From assembly GCF_007858435.1 (NCBI RefSeq), contig NZ_VIGW01000002.1:124001-188000 (forward strand): 64,000 nt of DNA, read 5' to 3'. The position numbers and the translations under genes were made by a program. Positions within the stretch are counted from its first letter, which is position 1, and the number at the start of each line of letters is the position of its first letter. Below the pieces are notes generated by a model. That model had not been told where the DNA came from. It was given only the letters and a program-made list of their open reading frames with translations, and made no database searches. Positions 55,859 through 63,584 of the stretch are shown here, one piece after another. This DNA comes from Tsukamurella asaccharolytica. GTDB lineage: Bacteria > Actinomycetota > Actinomycetes > Mycobacteriales > Mycobacteriaceae.

Positions 55859-56512
55859 TCACTCCGGCGCGACGGCCTGGAACGGCGAGGTGGCGGCCTC
55901 GCCGATATCGCCGACCGCGCTGCGCAGGTGCACCTTGCCCTCGGCGAGCTCGTACGTCAGGCCGACGATCGCGACCCGACCCTCGTCGACCCCCTGGGCG
56001 ATGATCCGCGAACGCTCCCGGAGCAGGCGCCCCGTCTCCATCACGTGCTGGGCGGTGATGTCGTTGACGTCCGTCAGCCCCTCGCGGCGGCCCGCCAGGA
56101 CCGACGGGGTGAGCCGCTCGACGATGTCGCGGATGTAGCCGGGCGGCATGGTTCCGGTGTCGATGGAGTTCACCGTGGCCGCGACGGCGCCGCAGCTGTC
56201 GTGGCCGAGGATCGCGATGAGCGGCACCTTGAGCACCTCGATGGCGTACTCGATGGAGCCGAGCACGGCGGCGTCGATGATGTGTCCGGCGGTGCGGACG
56301 ACGAACATGTCGCCGAGGCCCTGGTCGAAGATCACCTCGGCCGCGACGCGCGAATCGCCGCAGCCGAAGAGCACCGCGGTGGGCTGCTGGCCGGCGGCCA
56401 GTTCCGCCACCCGGCTCGCGCCCTGATTCGGATGCGCGGGCACTCCTTCGACGAAGCGCCGGTTGCCGTCACGGAGGGCGCGCCAGGCGCCGGGAGGAGT
56501 CGAGGTGGGCAT
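55859..56512 (-). CDS. canB: Beta-carbonic anhydrase
   Basis: A 217-residue zinc enzyme interconverting CO2 and bicarbonate. Zinc ligands and catalytic dyad: AVLFGCGDSRVAAEVIFDQG (Cys, Asp-Arg) and LIAILGHDSCGAVAATVNSI (His, Cys). Also FVVRTAGHIIDAAVLGSIEY. It corresponds to Rv3588c (canB). Its ATG is 9 bp from the divergent mutY ATG, so both promoters must lie inside the coding sequence or in this tiny gap. Confidence 0.94.
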   Translation of the reverse strand: MPTSTPPGAWRALRDGNRRFVEGVPAHPNQGASRVAELAAGQQPTAVLFGCGDSRVAAEVIFDQGLGDMFVVRTAGHIIDAAVLGSIEYAIEVLKVPLIAILGHDSCGAVAATVNSIDTGTMPPGYIRDIVERLTPSVLAGRREGLTDVNDITAQHVMETGRLLRERSRIIAQGVDEGRVAIVGLTYELAEGKVHLRSAVGDIGEAATSPFQAVAPE

Positions 56513-56521
56513 GGGTCCATA

Positions 56522-57442
56522 ATGCACGTCGTGACTTCCACGCGAGACGCCAGCGGCGATTCTGTCCCGGATTTCACTCCGGTGCTCTCCTGGTTCGACC
56601 TCGCGGAGCGCGACCTTCCGTGGCGAGCACCGGATGTCGGCGCGTGGGCGATCCTGGTCAGTGAGGTGATGCTGCAGCAGACACCCGTCGTGCGGGTCGA
56701 GCCCGTGTGGCGCGCGTGGATGGAACGCTGGCCCACCCCGGCCGACCTCGCCGCCGCCACCGGCGCCGATGCCGTGCGCGCCTGGGGCAAGCTCGGCTAC
56801 CCGCGCCGGGCGATGCGGCTGCACGCGTGCGCGCAGGCCCTCGTCGAGCGGTTCGACGGTTCCGTCCCCGCCGACGTCGACCAGCTCCTGTCGCTGCCGG
56901 GGGTGGGCGACTACACCGCCCGCGCGGTGGCGTGTTTCGCGTACGGCCGCGACGTCCCCGTGGTCGACATCAACGTGCGCCGGGTCCTCGCCCGCGCGGT
57001 GGCCGGCGACTCCGACGCGGCGGCACCGTCGACCACGCGCGACCTGGCGGCAGCGACGGCGGCCGTGACCACCGTTCCCGCCGACCGGCGACCGCGGCTG
57101 TCGGCAGGGTTGATGGAGCTGGGCGCGCTGGTCTGTACGGCGCGGTCGCCGCGGTGCGGCGAGTGCCCGCTGCACGCCGACTGCGCCTGGCTCGCTGCGG
57201 GGGCACCGTCGGGCACGGTGGCGCCGCGGAAGGCGCAGAAGTACGAGGGCACGGATCGGCAGGCGCGCGGGCGCCTACTCGACGTGCTGCGCGGCACCGA
57301 CGGCGCCGTTCCCCGGGCCGCGCTCGACCTGGCCTGGGAGCGCGATCCCGCGCAACGCGACCGAGCGCTGGACTCCCTGCTGGTGGACGGGCTGATCGAG
57401 CAGACGCGGGACGGCCGCTTCGCGCTCGCGGGCGAGACCTGA
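56522..57442 (+). CDS. mutY: Adenine DNA glycosylase MutY
   Basis: A 306-residue base-excision enzyme removing A opposite 8-oxoG. Catalytic Glu in AILVSEVMLQQTPVVRVEPV, HhH LPGVGDYTARAVACFAYG and catalytic Asp in VVDINVRRVLARAV. The 4Fe-4S cluster CTARSPRCGECPLHADC has the family's C-x6-C-x2-C-x5-C spacing. The C-terminal domain is short. The start may be this ATG or the GTG three codons on. It corresponds to Rv3589. Confidence 0.94.
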   Translation: MHVVTSTRDASGDSVPDFTPVLSWFDLAERDLPWRAPDVGAWAILVSEVMLQQTPVVRVEPVWRAWMERWPTPADLAAATGADAVRAWGKLGYPRRAMRLHACAQALVERFDGSVPADVDQLLSLPGVGDYTARAVACFAYGRDVPVVDINVRRVLARAVAGDSDAAAPSTTRDLAAATAAVTTVPADRRPRLSAGLMELGALVCTARSPRCGECPLHADCAWLAAGAPSGTVAPRKAQKYEGTDRQARGRLLDVLRGTDGAVPRAALDLAWERDPAQRDRALDSLLVDGLIEQTRDGRFALAGET

Positions 57443-57501
57443 CCACTCGACGCCGCGTGCTGGGAGCGCTGCGGCGGTGCGCGCGGCACGCGACCGCCTC
57501 G

Positions 57502-57507
57502 TAGGCT
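57502..57507 (+). promoter_or_regulatory. -10 hexamer for the SDR gene, probable leaderless start
   Basis: TAGGCT is followed by 7 nt (GGCCACC) and the ATG at 57515. Confidence 0.45.
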
Positions 57508-57514
57508 GGCCACC

Positions 57515-58354
57515 ATGACCACCTATGTAGTGACTGGCGCGAACGGCGGCCTCGGCGAGGTCGTGACGCGTCGCCTCGCCGCCACCGGCGGCCGTGTCGT
57601 GATGGCGTGCCGCGATGTCGCGGGCGCACAGCGCATCGCCGACGAGATCGACGGCGACGTGATCGTCGAGGCCCTGGACCTGGCCGACCTGGACTCGGTG
57701 CGTGCGTTCGCCGAGCGCACCGGCGAGGTGGACGTGCTCGTCAACAACGCCGGGCTGATGAACATCCCGCTGCGCCGCACGAAGCAGGGCTTCGAGATGC
57801 AGTTCGGGGTGAATCACCTGGGCCACTTCGCGCTCACCGGGCTGCTGCTGGACCGCCTGACGGACCGCGTCGTCGCGGTCTCCTCGGTCGCGCACCGGCA
57901 GAACTACCGCTGGCGCATGGACGACCCGAACTACGAGAACCGCACGTACCTGCGCACCGAGGCGTACGGGCAGAGCAAGCTCGCGAACATGATGTTCGCG
58001 CGCGAGCTGCAGCGCCGGTTCGAGGCCGCGGGCTCGCCTAAGAAGGCGTACTGCGTGCACCCGGGCGTCTCCCCGACCGGCCTGTTCGCCCGCACGGACA
58101 CCCCGCTGGACCTGGTGCTGAAGCCCGCCGTCGCGCTGTTGAACAACCCGCCGGAGAAGGCCGCGCAGTCGCTGATCCTCGCCGCGACCGACCCGGACCT
58201 CGACCCGCACCCGTGGTGGGGCCCGACGCAGCTCTTCCAGTCCCGCGGCCCCGTGGGCAAGTGCGCCAGCACCGCGGTCTCCAAGGATCAGGCCAAGTGG
58301 GCGGAGCTGTGGGCCGTCTCCGAGAAACTCACGGGTGTCAGTTACGCGCTTTGA
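57515..58354 (+). CDS. Short-chain dehydrogenase (retinol dehydrogenase-like)
   Basis: A 279-residue classical SDR. NADP site TYVVTGANGGLGEVVTRRLA; structural motif VLVNNAGLMNIPLRRTKQGF; VNHLGHFALTGLLLDRL; catalytic Ser in VVAVSSVAHRQNY and Tyr/Lys in TEAYGQSKLANMMFARELQR; C-terminal VHPGVSPTGLF. It resembles the retinol-dehydrogenase/WWOX-type group common in actinobacteria. The substrate is unknown. It is convergent with the epimerase gene, overlapping it by 17 bp. Confidence 0.9.
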   Translation: MTTYVVTGANGGLGEVVTRRLAATGGRVVMACRDVAGAQRIADEIDGDVIVEALDLADLDSVRAFAERTGEVDVLVNNAGLMNIPLRRTKQGFEMQFGVNHLGHFALTGLLLDRLTDRVVAVSSVAHRQNYRWRMDDPNYENRTYLRTEAYGQSKLANMMFARELQRRFEAAGSPKKAYCVHPGVSPTGLFARTDTPLDLVLKPAVALLNNPPEKAAQSLILAATDPDLDPHPWWGPTQLFQSRGPVGKCASTAVSKDQAKWAELWAVSEKLTGVSYAL

Positions 58355-59345
58355 GGTCCAGCAGGCTCTCGGCGGAGGCGGTCACCGCGTCCTGCCAGGC
58401 GCGGGGCCGCCAGCCGAGCTCGTCGCGGGCCCGCGCGCTCGACGCGGAGCGTGTCTGTCCGAGGAGCGGCACGAGGTCGCCGACCTCGGGATCGAACCGC
58501 CCGACGATGCGCAGCACCACGTCGGGGATCGCGCGGGTCGGCACCCGCTTCGCGCGATCGCCGAGGCGAGCACGCAGCTCGTGGGCGATGTCGAGCATGG
58601 AGATCACGCCGTCCGTCGCGGCGATGTAGCGACGGTTCGCGGCCAGGTCAGCGTCGGCGGCCCGCAGGTGCAGGTCGACGACGTCGCGCACGTCCACGAT
58701 GTTCAGCCTCACGTTGGGGACGGCCGGCGGGCGACCGGACAGCAGCCCGTCGATAAGCCGCAGCGACGAGGTCGCGTCGGCAGAGCGGGCCGGTCCGAAG
58801 ATGCCGGTCGGACAGATCGTCGTGAGTGCGAGGTCGCCGCCCTCGCGGTCCATGAAATCCCACGCGGCGCGCTCGGCGAGCGCCTTGGACTTCACGTACG
58901 CGCTCATCGACTCGCCGTCGACGTCGGTCCAGTCCGATTCGTCGAACGGCTCCGCCTGCGGCGGGTGGCCGTAGTACACGGCGCCGCACGACGAGGTCGC
59001 CACCACGCGCGGCACGCCGGAATCCCGTGCGGCCCGGAGCACCCGGAGCACCCCGTCGACCGCGGGGCGGATCACCTGCTCCTCGTCTCGCGTCGCGGTG
59101 AGCGGCGAGGCGACGTGGTGCACGACGTCGCACCCGGCGGTCGCCTCGGCCCAACCCTCGTTGCCGAGTAGGTCCGCCTGGACGACCGTGAGCCGCCCGT
59201 CGGCATCCGGGAACCGCGCGAGAACAGCGTCCGCCTTCGCCGCGTCGCGCACCGTCGTGCGCACGGTGTCGCCGCGGTCGAGCAGCGCCGCGATCGTCCA
59301 TCCACCGACGAAGCCGGTGCCACCGGTGACGAGTGCTGTGGCCAT
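58338..59345 (-). CDS. NAD-dependent epimerase/dehydratase (dihydroflavonol reductase-like)
   Basis: A 335-residue extended SDR starting MATALVTGGTGFVGGWTIAA, with GAGGAG upstream. Active-site VVATSSCGAVYYGHPPQAEP and the Tyr/Lys pair in SMSAYVKSKALAERAAWDFM; LALTTICPTGIFGPA. It groups with dihydroflavonol-4-reductase-like enzymes that reduce aldehydes or ketones. A 28-bp palindrome between it and a divergent TetR gene suggests repression by that regulator. Confidence 0.9.
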   Translation of the reverse strand: MATALVTGGTGFVGGWTIAALLDRGDTVRTTVRDAAKADAVLARFPDADGRLTVVQADLLGNEGWAEATAGCDVVHHVASPLTATRDEEQVIRPAVDGVLRVLRAARDSGVPRVVATSSCGAVYYGHPPQAEPFDESDWTDVDGESMSAYVKSKALAERAAWDFMDREGGDLALTTICPTGIFGPARSADATSSLRLIDGLLSGRPPAVPNVRLNIVDVRDVVDLHLRAADADLAANRRYIAATDGVISMLDIAHELRARLGDRAKRVPTRAIPDVVLRIVGRFDPEVGDLVPLLGQTRSASSARARDELGWRPRAWQDAVTASAESLLDLKARN

Positions 59346-59355
59346 GGTCTCTCCT

Positions 59356-59383
59356 CTTTGGTTAGCCGATCGGCTAACCAAAG
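59356..59383. promoter_or_regulatory. 28-bp perfect palindrome, TetR operator
   Basis: The half-site CTTTGGTTAGCCGA is followed immediately by its exact reverse complement, with no spacer or mismatch over 28 bp. It lies 10 bp from the epimerase ATG and 13 bp from the TetR GTG, overlapping both promoters. Confidence 0.88.
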
Positions 59384-59384
59384 G

Positions 59385-59390
59385 TAGCAT
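59385..59390 (+). promoter_or_regulatory. -10 hexamer for TetR, probable leaderless start
   Basis: TAGCAT directly follows the palindrome and is 6 nt (GGGAGC) before the GTG at 59397. Repressor on the palindrome would cover it. Confidence 0.45.
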
Positions 59391-59396
59391 GGGAGC

Positions 59397-59951
59397 GTGA
59401 GCAGGCGAGCGGAGCAGGCGGAGCGGACCCGGACGGCCATCCTGGCGGCCGCCGAGGCGCTGATCGCGGAGCAGGGCTTCGACCGCACCTCCCTGCAGCA
59501 GGTCGCGGACCGCGCCGGCGTGACGAAGGCGAACGTCTACTACTACTTCCGCACAAAGGAGGCCCTGCTCGGCGGCGTCGTCGCGCCGCACGCGCAGGCG
59601 CTGCGCGCACTCGTGGACGACGCCGCGGCACTGCCCGACCCCGCCGCGCGCCGCAGCGCGCTCATCGCGGGCTACGTCAACCAGTCAGTCCGCGCCTTCC
59701 GGCGCATCGGCGCCGTCGGCATCGGGGGCGACCCCGCGCTCCGGCGCGCGATGGCGGGAACCGCAGACCTCGACGCTATCGCGGCCGACGCCCTTCCGCT
59801 CCTCCTCGGCCCTGAGCCTTCGCCGCGACAACTCGCGGGCTGGCTGCAACTGAGCGACCTGGGCCCCGCGCTGCGCGGCCTGGGCCATCTGCCCGATCCC
59901 GAGCTGCGGGACGCGCTCGTCGACCTCTGTGAGCGCGCTCTCGCGGCCTGA
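59397..59951 (+). CDS. TetR-family transcriptional regulator
   Basis: A 184-residue regulator with GTG start: RRAEQAERTRTAILAAAEAL, then HTH LQQVADRAGVTKANVYYYFR with TKEALLGGVV. The ligand domain follows to a short C-terminus. It is divergent from the epimerase gene with a 28-bp operator between them, so it probably represses both. The genes downstream on the same strand (DsbA-like) may be co-controlled. Confidence 0.92.
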   Translation: MSRRAEQAERTRTAILAAAEALIAEQGFDRTSLQQVADRAGVTKANVYYYFRTKEALLGGVVAPHAQALRALVDDAAALPDPAARRSALIAGYVNQSVRAFRRIGAVGIGGDPALRRAMAGTADLDAIAADALPLLLGPEPSPRQLAGWLQLSDLGPALRGLGHLPDPELRDALVDLCERALAA

Positions 59952-59992
59952 CCATTCGGAATGCCGGCGGGCCACGGACTGTTGCACCGTCC

Positions 59993-60700
59993 ATGCGCGT
60001 GGACGTCTGGACCGATATCAACTGCCCCTTCTGCTACATCGGGAAGGCCCGCTTCGAGGAGGCACTGGCCGCGTTCCCGCAGCGTGATCAGGTCGAGGTG
60101 ATCCATCGATCCTTCGAGCTCGACCCCACCGCCGGCCCTTCCGAGCCCGTCATCCCTCGGATCGCGGCCAAGTACGGCATCAGCGAGGCGCAGGCCGCCG
60201 CCAACGAGCGGGGCCTCGGCGCGCAGGCGCAGCAGCTGGGCCTGCCCTACCAGGTCGACGGCCGCGACAGCGGCAACAGCTTCGACATGCATCGGCTGCT
60301 GCACTGGGCCCTCGAGCTGGGCCGCCAGGAGGCGCTACTCGACGCGCTCTACGCCGCCAACTTCGCCGAGTCCGAGACAGCTTTCGGCAGCATCGACCGC
60401 CTCGTCGGAATCGCCGAGTCCGCCGGGTTCGACGGTGCCGCCGCCCGCGCGGTCCTCGACGATCCGACGGCGTACGCGGATGCGGTGCGCGCTGACGAGG
60501 AGACCGCCAAGCGGATCGGCATCGGCGGTGTCCCGTTCTTCGTCTTCGACGGCAAGTACGCCGTCTCTGGCGCACAACCGCCCGAGGTCTTCACCGAGGC
60601 GCTGACCAAGGCCCGCGGCGACGAGCCGCTCACCGTCATCGGCGGCGACGACGCGGAGGCGTGCGGTCCGGACGGCTGCGAGCTGCCGCCGCGCGACTGA
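59993..60700 (+). CDS. DsbA-family oxidoreductase (FrnE-like)
   Basis: A 235-residue cytosolic thioredoxin-fold protein with no signal peptide. Active-site CPFC in VDVWTDINCPFCYIGKARFE, helical insert with GNSFDMHRLLHWALELGRQE, and cis-proline loop IGIGGVPFFVFDGKYAVSG. The tail has two Cys (EACGPDGCELPP). FrnE-like proteins are disulfide oxidoreductases or polyketide-type isomerases. It follows the TetR gene by 41 bp in the same direction. Confidence 0.9.
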   Translation: MRVDVWTDINCPFCYIGKARFEEALAAFPQRDQVEVIHRSFELDPTAGPSEPVIPRIAAKYGISEAQAAANERGLGAQAQQLGLPYQVDGRDSGNSFDMHRLLHWALELGRQEALLDALYAANFAESETAFGSIDRLVGIAESAGFDGAAARAVLDDPTAYADAVRADEETAKRIGIGGVPFFVFDGKYAVSGAQPPEVFTEALTKARGDEPLTVIGGDDAEACGPDGCELPPRD

Positions 60701-60722
60701 CCACGGCACGCGGTAGCGGCGG

Positions 60723-61517
60723 CTATGCGGCAGGCGGTCTGGGTTGGCAGCGCGGACACCACCAGATCGCCCGCTCTGCGTCTGTCGCACCGCCGAGGGA
60801 GCCCGCGACGATCGTCGTCCCGCAGCGCAGGCAGGGACGCCGCGCGCGTCCGTAGACGAAGGCCCGCATGCCGTTCCGATCGACACCCGTCGTCACCCTG
60901 CGCGTGCGCCCGAGGTTGGCGCGCAGCAGCCGTGCGGCGCCGTCGGCCCAGGCCAGCGGGTCGCCGCACTCCCCGACCGGCGTCGTCGGATGCGTGCCCC
61001 GCAGGAAGCAGAGCTCGTTGCGATAGACGTTGCCCACCCCGGCGAGGTTGCGCTGGTCGAGCAGTGCGAGCCCGACGGGGCGGTCCGGCTCGGCGGCGAG
61101 GTTCGCCGCGGCGCGGCCGGCGTCCCAGTCGAGTCCGAGCGGATCGGGACCGAGGCGGGCGAGGGCACCGTCGGCCTCGGCGGCCGTGAGAACCTCGAGG
61201 GTGCCGAGCGAGAATCCCACGACCTGCGCCCCGTCGACGGCGAGCACGGCGCGGGCGGTGTGCGCGGGCCGCCGCCAGCGCTGGCCGGGACGGTACACGT
61301 GCCACTCGCCCTCCATCTTGAGATGACTGTGGATCACCGCGCCGCCGACGTCCATGAGCAGGTGCTTGCCGCGCGCAGTCACCGAATCGACGGTGCCACC
61401 CGACAAGTCCACGCTCGCGAACCGCGGCACGCGGATGTCGCAGCCGGTGAGCACCTTGCCCGCGAGCACCGGCCGCAGTCGTGCGGCCAGGTTGTGGACG
61501 GTGTCTCCCTCGGGCAC
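60723..61517 (-). CDS. nei: Fpg/Nei-family DNA glycosylase (endonuclease VIII type)
   Basis: A 264-residue repair glycosylase/AP lyase. The GTG start gives V/M-P-E-G-D-T-V, placing the catalytic Pro2 and Glu3 correctly, which fixes the start. H2TH region: ALLDQRNLAGVGNVYRNELC. C-terminal zinc finger: PCLRCGTTIVAGSLGG with WWCPRC (C-x2-C...C-x2-C). Pro-Glu-Gly-Asp-Thr at the N-terminus points to Nei rather than Fpg. It ends a two-gene unit after the hydrolase. Confidence 0.93.
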   Translation of the reverse strand: MPEGDTVHNLAARLRPVLAGKVLTGCDIRVPRFASVDLSGGTVDSVTARGKHLLMDVGGAVIHSHLKMEGEWHVYRPGQRWRRPAHTARAVLAVDGAQVVGFSLGTLEVLTAAEADGALARLGPDPLGLDWDAGRAAANLAAEPDRPVGLALLDQRNLAGVGNVYRNELCFLRGTHPTTPVGECGDPLAWADGAARLLRANLGRTRRVTTGVDRNGMRAFVYGRARRPCLRCGTTIVAGSLGGATDAERAIWWCPRCQPRPPAA

Positions 61518-61519
61518 GG

Positions 61520-62290
61520 CTAGTCCAGCCCGGAGAGGAAGGCCTCGACCGCCCCGCGGTACACGCCCGGGGCGTCGTCGTGGACGAGGTGGCCGGCACC
61601 GTCGACCTTGAGGTACCGAAGGTCGGGCCCCGCGTAGGCGCGAATCATCCGCTCCCCCACGCCGGGCGGCACGACGGTGAATTCGGCCTCGAGCAGCAGC
61701 GTCGGCGCCTGCACCGCGCGCCACTGCGCCCAGTGATCGCGCGGGCCCCAGTGGTCGGCGATGGCGCGGAAGACGTCGATGTCACCGTGCAGGGCGCCGT
61801 CGTCGAAGGCCTCGTAGAAGTACCGCCCGGCGACGGGGCCGAACAGCGCCTCGCACTCGGCCTGCGAGGCGAAGCGCTCCGGCCAGCTGGCGAACCACGG
61901 CGCCCAGGTGTCGGTCGACTGGCCCGTGAACTCGGGCGACATGTCCTCGACGACAAGGGCGCGCACCAGTTCGGGGTATTCGGCGGCGGTGCACCAGGCG
62001 TGCAGGCCGCCCATCGAGTGACCGACCAGCGTGGCCGGGCCCTGGTCGAGGTAGGTGAGGATCTCGGCGACGTCGGCGACGAAGCGTTCCGTGGTGATGT
62101 CGTCGGGGGGTACGGGAAAGTCTGGCCCGCGGTGGAATTCGGCGTCGAAGGTGAAGACGCGGCCGTACCGGCGCAGCCACGGGATCTGCCTGCGCCACGT
62201 GCGGCCGCGGCCCATGAGCCCGTGCAGCAACACGATCGGCCCGCCCTCGTCGCGGCCGCCCCAATCTCTCAGGCCCACACACTCATCCAC
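61520..62290 (-). CDS. Alpha/beta hydrolase (Rv3591c-like)
   Basis: A 256-residue soluble hydrolase. I start it at GTG (VDECVGLRDWGGRDEGGP), 7 nt after TAGGTT; a TTG three codons earlier is also in frame. Oxyanion region GPIVLLHGLMGRGRTWRRQI; nucleophile in ATLVGHSMGGLHAWCTAAEY; LVVEDMSPEFTGQ; His in VDGAGHLVHDDAPG. The usual acid position falls in LLLEAEFTVVPP, where Glu replaces Asp. Divergent from mhuD as Rv3591c is from Rv3592. Confidence 0.87.
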   Translation of the reverse strand: MDECVGLRDWGGRDEGGPIVLLHGLMGRGRTWRRQIPWLRRYGRVFTFDAEFHRGPDFPVPPDDITTERFVADVAEILTYLDQGPATLVGHSMGGLHAWCTAAEYPELVRALVVEDMSPEFTGQSTDTWAPWFASWPERFASQAECEALFGPVAGRYFYEAFDDGALHGDIDVFRAIADHWGPRDHWAQWRAVQAPTLLLEAEFTVVPPGVGERMIRAYAGPDLRYLKVDGAGHLVHDDAPGVYRGAVEAFLSGLD

Positions 62291-62297
62291 GCGGCCC

Positions 62298-62325
62298 AAC
62301 CTACCGGGTCGGGCGACTGTATCGT
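62298..62325. promoter_or_regulatory. Divergent promoter pair for the hydrolase and mhuD
   Basis: On the minus strand TAGGTT (62298-62303) is 7 nt before the hydrolase GTG. On the plus strand TATCGT (62320-62325) is 6 nt before the mhuD ATG. Both genes lack Shine-Dalgarno sequences, so both look leaderless. Confidence 0.5.
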
Positions 62326-62331
62326 CGGAGC

Positions 62332-62667
62332 ATGTCGGTAGTGAAGATCAACGCCATCCGCATCCCCGAAGGCGCGGGCCCGGAGCTCGAGACGCGGTTC
62401 GCGCAGCGCGCGCACGCCGTCGAGAACTCCCCCGGCTTCCTCGGCTTCCAACTACTGCGCCCGGTGAAGGGCGACGACCGCTACTTCGTGGTCACGCAGT
62501 GGGAGTCGGAGGAGGCGTTCGCCGCGTGGCGCGACGGCCAGGCCCGCGAGGCCCACGCCGGCCAGCGCACCCCCGAGGGCGGCGACGCTCGCAAGCCCGT
62601 CGCCTCGGGCGCCGACCTGTTGGAGTTCGAGGTCGTCCTCGACGTGCAGGGCAAGGCCGCGCAGTAG
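62332..62667 (+). CDS. mhuD: Haem-degrading monooxygenase MhuD
   Basis: A 111-residue antibiotic-biosynthesis-monooxygenase-fold enzyme. It is close to M. tuberculosis Rv3592: VVKINAIRIPEGAGPELETR, HAVENSPGFLGFQLLRPVKG, DRYFVVTQWESEEAFAAWRD and LLEFEVVLDV. Catalytic Asn7, the Trp in AAWRDGQ and haem-ligand His in EAHAGQR are all conserved. MhuD opens haem to mycobilin and frees iron in the cytosol. Compared with Rv3592 it has about 7 extra residues in the loop after the haem histidine. Confidence 0.94.
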   Translation: MSVVKINAIRIPEGAGPELETRFAQRAHAVENSPGFLGFQLLRPVKGDDRYFVVTQWESEEAFAAWRDGQAREAHAGQRTPEGGDARKPVASGADLLEFEVVLDVQGKAAQ

Positions 62668-62720
62668 CTCCGCGGGACTCGCACGAGCCCGACGCCGGCA
62701 CCACGCGCCGCTCGTCGGGG

Positions 62721-62738
62721 TATGCGCGCCGCGCATGG
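62721..62738 (+). repeat. 18-bp palindromic repeat, copy C
   Basis: TATGCGCGCCGCGCATGG on the plus strand, between mhuD and the flavin reductase gene. It differs from copy B at two positions. Confidence 0.65.
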
Positions 62739-62779
62739 CCGTCCCCGAAGAAATCAGGGCTGACGTGCGGTAATTCGAG

Positions 62780-62797
62780 CCATGCGTGTGGCGCATA
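62780..62797 (-). repeat. 18-bp palindromic repeat, copy D
   Basis: Read on the minus strand: TATGCGCCACACGCATGG. It lies 41 bp from copy C in the opposite orientation. Confidence 0.65.
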
Positions 62798-62838
62798 GCT
62801 TCGTCCAGCTACACCTGCCCGATCGACGCGCCTGAGCG

Positions 62839-63390
62839 TCACAGCCAGGCGCCCGAGTCCCAGGTGAGGAACGACTCCAGGCTGGACGCGGGGTGCTGCT
62901 GCGGGTGGTTGGTGGAGAGGTACGCGCCGCGGTAGAACAGCAGCGGCTTCGCGTCGTCGACGTCGCCGAGGTGGTGCACCCGGCCGATCGCGATGTGGTG
63001 ATCGCCGCCGTCGAGCACGTTCTCGAGGGTGCAGTCCATCCAGGTCAGCGAACCGTCGATGGTCGGATTGCCGAGCGGCGACGGCGTCCACCGCAGCCCC
63101 TCGAACTTGTCGTCCACCGACCGCCCGAACGCGGCGCTCACGGACTCCTGCTCCTGCCCCAGCACGGAGACCGCGAACTTCCCGGACGCCTCGATGTGCT
63201 TCCACGTGCGGGAGGTCTTCATGGGGCAGAACAGCACGAGCGGCGGGTCCAGCGACAGCGCGGCGAAGGACTGACAGGCGAAGCCCACCGGCTTCCCCTC
63301 GGCGTTGGACGTCGCGATGATCGTGACCCCGGTGCAGAACTGCCCCATCACATGTCGGAACGTGCGCTGGTCGAATCCGGCCTCGGTCAT
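62839..63390 (-). CDS. Flavin reductase, HsaB-like
   Basis: A 183-residue short-chain flavin reductase: DQRTFRHVMGQFCTGVTIIA, PVGFACQSFAALSLDPPLVL, FCPMKTSRTWKHIEASGKFA, DGGDHHIAIGRVHHLGDVDD and KPLLFYRGAYL. These closely follow HsaB, the reductase partner of the steroid hydroxylase HsaA, and related FMN reductases. No oxygenase gene is adjacent, so the partner is unknown. It reduces FMN/FAD with NAD(P)H for a two-component monooxygenase (family knowledge). Confidence 0.88.
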   Translation of the reverse strand: MTEAGFDQRTFRHVMGQFCTGVTIIATSNAEGKPVGFACQSFAALSLDPPLVLFCPMKTSRTWKHIEASGKFAVSVLGQEQESVSAAFGRSVDDKFEGLRWTPSPLGNPTIDGSLTWMDCTLENVLDGGDHHIAIGRVHHLGDVDDAKPLLFYRGAYLSTNHPQQHPASSLESFLTWDSGAWL

Positions 63391-63525
63391 GCTGTCAACC
63401 TACTCCCGCCGTTCCCGACGGTGCGCACCCGACCGCCGCCCGGTACGCCTCGCGGCCGGGTGCACCGAGCCTGCGCACGGACGACGCCCCGCGCCACCGA
63501 TTCGCTCGACATGATCCTTAACCGC

Positions 63526-63560
63526 GAGGAGCCGCCACCCCCGAAGGGTGACGGCTCCTC
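63526..63560 (-). terminator. Intrinsic terminator after clpC1
   Basis: GAGGAGCCG (63526-63534) pairs with CGGCTCCTC (63552-63560). After one mismatch the stem continues CACCC/GGGTG with a 5-nt loop. It is 24 bp beyond the clpC1 stop. On the minus strand it is followed by GCGGTTAAGGATC. Confidence 0.8.
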
Positions 63561-63584
63561 TGCCCCGACGGCGTCGGGTGTTCG

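Noticed and set aside
54590-56521. Long plus-strand extension of mutY across the Rv3587c-like gene and canB
   Set aside because: Only the part from 56522 matches MutY; the rest overlaps well-supported genes on other frames or strands.
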